NCBI RefSeq assembly: GCF_000439375.1
Contig: NZ_ATMI01000041.1
Coordinates: 186,001-250,000, forward strand
DNA from: Tatumella saanichensis
GTDB lineage: Bacteria; Pseudomonadota; Gammaproteobacteria; Enterobacterales; Enterobacteriaceae
DNA length: 64,000 bases
Direction: 5' to 3'
Under the pieces are notes generated by a model. The model worked only from the letters and a program-made list of their open reading frames with translations, was not told where the DNA came from and did not search any database. A program made the translations under genes and the position numbers. Shown in pieces: positions 59,042-64,000 of this stretch; the first letter of the stretch is position 1; the number at the start of each line of letters is the position of its first letter.

Positions 59042-60604
59042 ATGGAAATGTTAATGGATCCCTCCGTTTGGGCAGGGCTGGTCACGCTTATCGTACTGGA
59101 AATTGTTCTCGGTATTGATAACTTGGTGTTTATTGCCATACTCGCGGACAAACTGTTGCCAGGGCAGCGTGATAAAGCGCGGATAATTGGATTGAGTTTG
59201 GCGCTGGTCATGCGCTTGGGACTGCTTTCTCTGATGTCGTGGCTGGTTACTCTGACTAAGCCGCTGTTCCAGATCAGCGATTTTGCCTTCTCCGGCCGCG
59301 ACCTGATTATGCTGACCGGCGGGATATTCTTGCTGTTTAAAGCCACCACAGAATTGCACGAACGTTTGGAAAACCGGCCAGAGAGCCATAACAGCAATAA
59401 AAACTACGCCAGTTTTTGGGTGGTAGTAGCGCAGATAGTGGTACTGGATGCAGTGTTTTCACTGGATGCCGTGATCACCGCAGTTGGCATGGTCAGCCAT
59501 TTGTGGATCATGATGACGGCGGTTGTGATTGCGATGGGCATCATGCTGCTGGCCTCTAAACCGCTGACCCGTTTTGTCAACGCTCATCCGACGGTTGTTG
59601 TGCTCTGTCTCAGCTTCCTGCTGATGATTGGTCTTAGTCTGGTGGCAGAAGGCTTCGGTTTCCATATTCCCAAAGGCTATCTGTATGCGGCCATTGGTTT
59701 CTCGATCATTATCGAGTTGTTTAACCAGATTGCCCGCCGTAATTTTATTCGTCATCAGTCGCGGCGTCCGATGCGTGAGCGCACTGCAGAAATAATCCTA
59801 CGTCTGATGGGCGGTAAGCGTAGCCAGCAGCCTTCAGAACAGACGTCCCAACCGGGCCACGATTTACCGCTGACAGAAGCGTTCAAGGATGAAGAACGCT
59901 ATATGATCACCGGGGTACTGACCTTGGCATCACGTTCAATCCGCAGTCTGATGACGCCACGTGGTGAAATCTCTTGGGTCAATGCAGAAGATCCTGCCGA
60001 TGAGATCCGTCAATTACTGCTGAATACGCCACACAGCTTGTTCCCAGTAGGGCGTGGTGAACTTGATGAGATCATCGGGGTGGTATGGGCCAAGGAGTTA
60101 TTGGTGGCGTTGGATCACGGCGTTGATGTGGCTGAGTTTGCTGCGGCTACGCCGGCTATCATCGTTCCAGAAACCCTCGACCCTATCAACCTGCTGGGTG
60201 TGTTACGTCGTGCTCGCGGTAGCTGTGTTATCGTCAGTAATGAGTTTGGGGTGGTACAAGGGCTTATTACGCCACTGGATGTGCTGGAAGCGATTGCCGG
60301 TGAGTTCCCAGATGAAGACGAAACCCCAGACATTACCCCGGACGGTGACGGCTGGTTGGTGAAGGGCGGAACCGATCTACACTCACTGGAGCATCGCCTG
60401 GATGTCCATTGTCTGGTAATGCCGGAAGAAGATCATGCGTCACTGGCTGGGCGGTTAATCAGCCTTAAAGGGCAGATCCCGCAGGTGGGCGAGGTGATCG
60501 ATATTGAGAACCTGCATTTTACCATCGTTGAAGCCACTGATTATCGAATTGATCTGGTGCGGGTCACCCGTGACCAAGACAACAATCCCTCACAGGGTGA
60601 TTGA
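59042..60604 (+). CDS. yoaE: TerC/CBS/CorC-domain membrane protein YoaE
   Basis: A 520-residue protein (E. coli YoaE 518): N-terminal TerC-type membrane domain with about seven helices (residues 10-235; [40 protein letters not shown] with acidic residues in helices), a CBS-pair region (about 285-410) and a C-terminal CorC/HlyC transporter-associated domain (about 430-510). TerC relatives move Mn2+ or other metals, so an envelope metal-homeostasis role is likely but not shown. The ATG follows AAGGGG. Transcribed alone. Confidence 0.93.
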   Translation: MEMLMDPSVWAGLVTLIVLEIVLGIDNLVFIAILADKLLPGQRDKARIIGLSLALVMRLGLLSLMSWLVTLTKPLFQISDFAFSGRDLIMLTGGIFLLFKATTELHERLENRPESHNSNKNYASFWVVVAQIVVLDAVFSLDAVITAVGMVSHLWIMMTAVVIAMGIMLLASKPLTRFVNAHPTVVVLCLSFLLMIGLSLVAEGFGFHIPKGYLYAAIGFSIIIELFNQIARRNFIRHQSRRPMRERTAEIILRLMGGKRSQQPSEQTSQPGHDLPLTEAFKDEERYMITGVLTLASRSIRSLMTPRGEISWVNAEDPADEIRQLLLNTPHSLFPVGRGELDEIIGVVWAKELLVALDHGVDVAEFAAATPAIIVPETLDPINLLGVLRRARGSCVIVSNEFGVVQGLITPLDVLEAIAGEFPDEDETPDITPDGDGWLVKGGTDLHSLEHRLDVHCLVMPEEDHASLAGRLISLKGQIPQVGEVIDIENLHFTIVEATDYRIDLVRVTRDQDNNPSQGD

Positions 60605-60625
60605 ACCCGCGGTTGAGCATGAAAC

Positions 60626-60654
60626 AACGCCTGATTTTATCAGGCGTTTTTTTT
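60626..60654 (+). terminator. yoaE terminator
   Basis: Stem AACGCCTGAT/ATCAGGCGTT with loop TTT followed by eight T. Confidence 0.9.
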
Positions 60655-60680
60655 AACCGGTACGCAGAGGTAAACGCTGG

Positions 60681-62045
60681 TTAATCACATTGTACTTTAA
60701 TGGCTAATCCGCCACGGGACGTCTCGCGGTATTTAGCATTCATATCTTTGCCGGTCTCATACATGGTCTCGACCACTTTATCTAAGGACACCCGCGGGGC
60801 ACTGGTACGGCGCAGGGCCATACGGGCAGCGTTAATTGCCTTGACCGAAGCGATAGCGTTACGTTCAATACAAGGGACCTGCACCTGACCGGCGACCGGA
60901 TCACAGGTCAGGCCGAGATTGTGCTCCATACCAATTTCAGCGGCGATACACACCTGTTCAGGGCTGGCACCTTGCAGTTCTGCCAGACCTGCTGCCGCCA
61001 TCGAGCAGGCTACGCCCACTTCACCCTGACACCCGACTTCCGCACCAGAAATCGATGCATTCATCTTGTATAAAATCCCGATGGCTCCAGAAGCCAGGAA
61101 GTAACGCAACGCTACATCGGGCGTGACCGGCGCGACGAACTGATGATAATACGACAGAACGGCTGGGATAATGCCACAAGCACCGTTAGTCGGGGCGGTC
61201 ACCACACGTCCGCCGGCCGCATTTTCTTCGTTGACCGCTAAGGCAAACATATTTACCCAGTCGATGACATTCATCGGGTCGGTGGAATGTTGACTGCCGG
61301 AAATCAGCAAGCGCCGTAGGGCTGCTGCACGACGTGGCACCCGCAGAGGGCCAGGTAGAACCCCTTCGGTATTCAAACCACGATCAATACAGGCCTGCAT
61401 AGTCTGCCAGACATGGGAAAAATACGTGTCGATTTCCTCACGGCTGTGTAAGGCCAATTCATTTTTTAGCATCAATCCTGATACTGACTGCCCGGTCTGC
61501 TGACAGTGGTCCAACAGTTGCCGAGCCGTGTTCCAAGTATAAGGCACTTGCACACTGTCTAATGGCGATTGGCCGAACTCTTCTTCACTGAGAATAAAAC
61601 CACCGCCTACCGAGTAGTAGGTTTTTTGTAATAGGCAGAAATCGTTTTCCCAAGCTGTCAGGGTCATGGCGTTTTCATGTAACGGCAATACCTCGCTGCG
61701 GAATACCATGCCACCTTCGCGGGGAAAATCCACCTCATGACGACCATCAGCTAACGGCAGACGTTGGCGCTGATTGACATCGGCAACAAAGCCAGGGATA
61801 GCATCGATATCGACGCTTTCTGGAGAGGCGCCAGCCAGACCCATAATAATGGCAATATCCGTATGGTGGCCATGACCGGTCAATGACAGAGAGCCATAAA
61901 CATCCACCGAAACGCGGGTGGCTCGTGTCAGCATATTTTCCTCAATAAGCGTGCTGACAAATTGTCTGCCGGCTTTCATCGGACCGACGGTATGTGAGCT
62001 CGAAGGGCCGATACCTATTTTAAACATGTCGAAAACGCTTATCAC
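60681..62045 (-). CDS. sdaA: L-serine dehydratase I
   Basis: A 454-residue iron-sulfur L-serine deaminase (E. coli SdaA 454) making pyruvate and ammonia. Blocks are [40 protein letters not shown] and the cluster cysteines in [22 protein letters not shown] and [18 protein letters not shown]. Start: the GTG at 62045 with GGAG six bases upstream, giving exactly the E. coli length; another GTG four codons upstream would overlap the ribosome binding site. Confidence 0.97.
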   Translation of the reverse strand: MISVFDMFKIGIGPSSSHTVGPMKAGRQFVSTLIEENMLTRATRVSVDVYGSLSLTGHGHHTDIAIIMGLAGASPESVDIDAIPGFVADVNQRQRLPLADGRHEVDFPREGGMVFRSEVLPLHENAMTLTAWENDFCLLQKTYYSVGGGFILSEEEFGQSPLDSVQVPYTWNTARQLLDHCQQTGQSVSGLMLKNELALHSREEIDTYFSHVWQTMQACIDRGLNTEGVLPGPLRVPRRAAALRRLLISGSQHSTDPMNVIDWVNMFALAVNEENAAGGRVVTAPTNGACGIIPAVLSYYHQFVAPVTPDVALRYFLASGAIGILYKMNASISGAEVGCQGEVGVACSMAAAGLAELQGASPEQVCIAAEIGMEHNLGLTCDPVAGQVQVPCIERNAIASVKAINAARMALRRTSAPRVSLDKVVETMYETGKDMNAKYRETSRGGLAIKVQCD

Positions 62046-62204
62046 AAAAAACTCCACAACTCAGGGACATAAAGGGGCAGGAATAGCCTGTAGCGATACT
62101 GTCAGGTTGACCTCGTCCAACAGAAAGGCGGTAATAGTCGCACTTCGCCGTAGGATCTTCCAAGAAATATCAGAATAGCACGATTTTAACGTATAAAACG
62201 GATA

Positions 62205-62768
62205 TTAACCGAGTATCTGTTTACCGAGTTGGCGAATAATACCTGCAGTCATGCCCCAGATAAAATGCTTTTGATAGTCACAGACCCAGATTTGCTGAAT
62301 TTCTCCATGACGTTTGATCTGCAGGGGTAAAAAGTGGTCTTGTTGTAGCAATGGCAACAGTGGAACTTCGAAGCTGAGCGCCACTTCATCCGGCGCGGGT
62401 CGTGGTTTGACGTTAGCAGGTAGCAAGCCGACAAAGGGAGTGACCGCGAAGCCAGTGCGGCTAGCCACCACCGGTAACCGGCCAATGATCTCAACGTATT
62501 CCGCAGGGATAGCCAGTTCTTCTTGAGTTTCCCGCAATGCGGTGTGGCACAATGTCAGGTCTGTCGGGTCCGCTTTGCCTCCTGGGAAAGCCACCTGTCC
62601 TGGATGATGGCGTAAATGGCTGGCGCGTAAGGTCAGTAACAGGCAGGGCTGCGGGTAATCAATTACCGGTACCAGTACTGCTGCCTGGCGGCCTATGCAA
62701 GAGGGGGCAGCCTGTTCGGTCTCAGGCAGATGTAACATAAAGCGCTGGCGGAACTGTTCAGTATTCAT
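62205..62768 (-). CDS. nudL: Nudix hydrolase NudL (CoA pyrophosphatase family)
   Basis: A 187-residue Nudix protein (E. coli NudL/YeaB 192). The Nudix box is in FPGGKADPTDLTLCHTALRETQEELAI; the CoA-Nudix signature LRASHLRHHPGQVAFPGG precedes it. The reaction is probably cleavage of CoA or a related diphosphate; in E. coli it is not firmly characterised. Its start overlaps the pabB end by 11 bases, so the two are co-translated. Confidence 0.93.
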   Translation of the reverse strand: MNTEQFRQRFMLHLPETEQAAPSCIGRQAAVLVPVIDYPQPCLLLTLRASHLRHHPGQVAFPGGKADPTDLTLCHTALRETQEELAIPAEYVEIIGRLPVVASRTGFAVTPFVGLLPANVKPRPAPDEVALSFEVPLLPLLQQDHFLPLQIKRHGEIQQIWVCDYQKHFIWGMTAGIIRQLGKQILG

Positions 62769-64000
62769 CAGTGGCCTGCGCCGATAACCCTTCTAACACC
62801 GGCAGAATGCGTGACAGTTTATGAAAGGTTTCCTGATATTCGTCATCGACCTGACTATCTGCGACGATCCCGCCGCCAGCAGTGCAATACAGTTTTCCCT
62901 CTTCAGCGGTCAGGGTACGGATGCTAATGCTAGTATCCATGGTCCCACAACAGCTGAGGTAACCAATACTACCACACCATGCGTGGCGGCGATGGGGTTC
63001 CAGTTCATCGATAATCTCCATGGCGCGTATTTTTGGCGCCCCGGTGATCGAACCGCCAGGAAAGCAGGCCCTCAACAGATCGGTATTGTCGAGGGCAGCG
63101 GGCAGGCGGCCGCGTACGGTGCTGACCAAATGATGGACTGCCGGGAAGGGCTCCACCACAAAGAGTTCGGGCACCGACACACTGCCGGGTGCAGCGACTC
63201 GGCCAATATCATTACGTAACAGATCGACGATCATCAGGTTTTCGGCACGATCTTTCTCCGCTGCTGCAAGATCTGCTGCCTGGCGGGCATCCTCAGCCGG
63301 ATCCGCCGATCGCGGGCGAGTGCCTTTGATCGGACGGGTCTCTATTTCTCCCTCGCTAACCTTGAGAAAGCGTTCCGGTGATAGGCTAAGCAGGCAACTG
63401 TCCGGCAGGCGGATAAAGGCCCCGAATGGCGCGCGATTCTGTCGGCTCAATGCCAACCAGGCCTGCCATTCGCAACCCTGATAACCGGCACTGAAGCGCT
63501 GGGCTAAGTTTATCTGATAGCAGTCACCGGCGCGGATATAGTCCTGTACCTGATGAAAACGCTGCTGATACTGCGATGGGCTTAGGTTACTCTGCCAGTC
63601 CGAGGTTAAACGGAATGCCGAGCCAATGATCGGCTGCTGTGCCATCAGCCACTGATAGCGCAGTTGTGCATCAGTTAGACTGACCAAGGTGAGACGTTTC
63701 AGCTGGTGATCTGCTATCATAGCCCAGTCATAAATCCCAATGGCCATATCCGGGGTATGCAGATCAGCCATAGCCTGTTGTGGCAGAGTTTCGAAGCGTC
63801 TACCCAAGTCGTAGCCAAACAGACCTAAAGCTCCACCGACAAACGGCAGCCCATCAACGGTTTTTTCCAGCTTTGGCAGTTCGCCCAGGGCTTCTTTCAC
63901 CAAGTGTAATGGGTCGTCTTGAACGATGCGGCAACTGGTACCATCGGTGACAGTGGTTTCGGCATCGCGGGTGGTGAGTGTCTTTAGAGGCGCGGCGCTA
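62758..64000 (-). CDS. pabB: aminodeoxychorismate synthase component I (5' end outside the window)
   Basis: PabB adds ammonia to chorismate for p-aminobenzoate and folate synthesis, with PabA as glutaminase. The visible part is about 413 residues and runs to the window edge; E. coli PabB is 453, so roughly the first 40 residues are missing. Blocks are LPFVGGALGLFGYDLGRRFE, SGDCYQ-like AGDCYQINLAQRFSAGY, LSLSPERFL, the catalytic RPIKGTRPR and CFPGGSITGAPK. Frame is continuous past an internal GTG at 63903, so that codon is not the true start. Upstream of nudL with an 11-base overlap. Confidence 0.95.
   Translation of the reverse strand, partial: SAAPLKTLTTRDAETTVTDGTSCRIVQDDPLHLVKEALGELPKLEKTVDGLPFVGGALGLFGYDLGRRFETLPQQAMADLHTPDMAIGIYDWAMIADHQLKRLTLVSLTDAQLRYQWLMAQQPIIGSAFRLTSDWQSNLSPSQYQQRFHQVQDYIRAGDCYQINLAQRFSAGYQGCEWQAWLALSRQNRAPFGAFIRLPDSCLLSLSPERFLKVSEGEIETRPIKGTRPRSADPAEDARQAADLAAAEKDRAENLMIVDLLRNDIGRVAAPGSVSVPELFVVEPFPAVHHLVSTVRGRLPAALDNTDLLRACFPGGSITGAPKIRAMEIIDELEPHRRHAWCGSIGYLSCCGTMDTSISIRTLTAEEGKLYCTAGGGIVADSQVDDEYQETFHKLSRILPVLEGLSAQATDEY

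Overview
The window is a bacterial chromosome segment from a member of the Enterobacterales. Nearly every long gene matches an Escherichia coli gene in length, motifs and neighbourhood (argS-yecM-cutC-cmoBA, aspS-nudB-yebC-ruvCAB, znuBC/znuA-mepM-lpxM-pykA-zwf, letAB-msrC-proQ-prc-htpX, cspC-rlmA-yoaE-sdaA-nudL-pabB). Several genes normally found at these loci are missing: motAB-che-flhBAE, hexR, kdgR/yebQ, copC, yecD, yecN, mgrB and proVW. That pattern, with mid-range GC, suggests a streamlined non-Escherichia lineage, possibly Erwiniaceae. The genus is a guess.

Layout. Bases 1-2600 are sparse: a lone glycine-betaine binding protein gene (proX), the tiny membrane gene yniD, and long stretches without recognisable genes. 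Bases 2600-4550 hold a small unknown gene, the lipoprotein gene yedD and an orphan fliZ. Bases 4700-10600 are the divergent proline-utilisation genes putA and putP, with GTTGCA operators between them. Bases 10900-14620 hold phoH, a short-chain dehydrogenase, a 39-residue membrane protein and a secreted esterase-like hydrolase. Bases 14660-15320 hold tRNA-Ser(GGA), its promoter, and three perfect-period 170-bp tandem repeats that each carry the tRNA 3' end. Then come msrA, the trehalose genes otsBA, and flhDC lying directly against argS. From 19700 to the end the window is dense housekeeping sequence: tRNA charging and modification, Holliday-junction processing, zinc uptake, cell-wall and lipid A enzymes, central carbon metabolism, peptidases, the envelope lipid-transport pair letA/letB, RNA chaperones, a conserved SdsR small RNA gene, serine deaminase and a pabB gene cut by the window edge.

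Genes that work together: putA/putP (proline catabolism and uptake under PutA autorepression); otsB/otsA (trehalose synthesis, with a sigma-S-like -10 upstream); cmoA/cmoB (wobble uridine modification); ruvA/ruvB with ruvC (junction migration and cleavage, LexA box before ruvA); znuA against znuCB (zinc import, Zur-like site between them); letA/letB (envelope lipid transport); yobF/cspC (stress small protein and cold-shock-type chaperone).

The most interesting parts are the tRNA-Ser-linked 170-bp repeats, which contain a run of mini-hairpins with GNA-type triloops whose sequence differences fall mostly in loop centres; the retention of flhDC and fliZ where the usual flagellar cluster has vanished; and a PhoP-box-like direct repeat left where mgrB would be expected.
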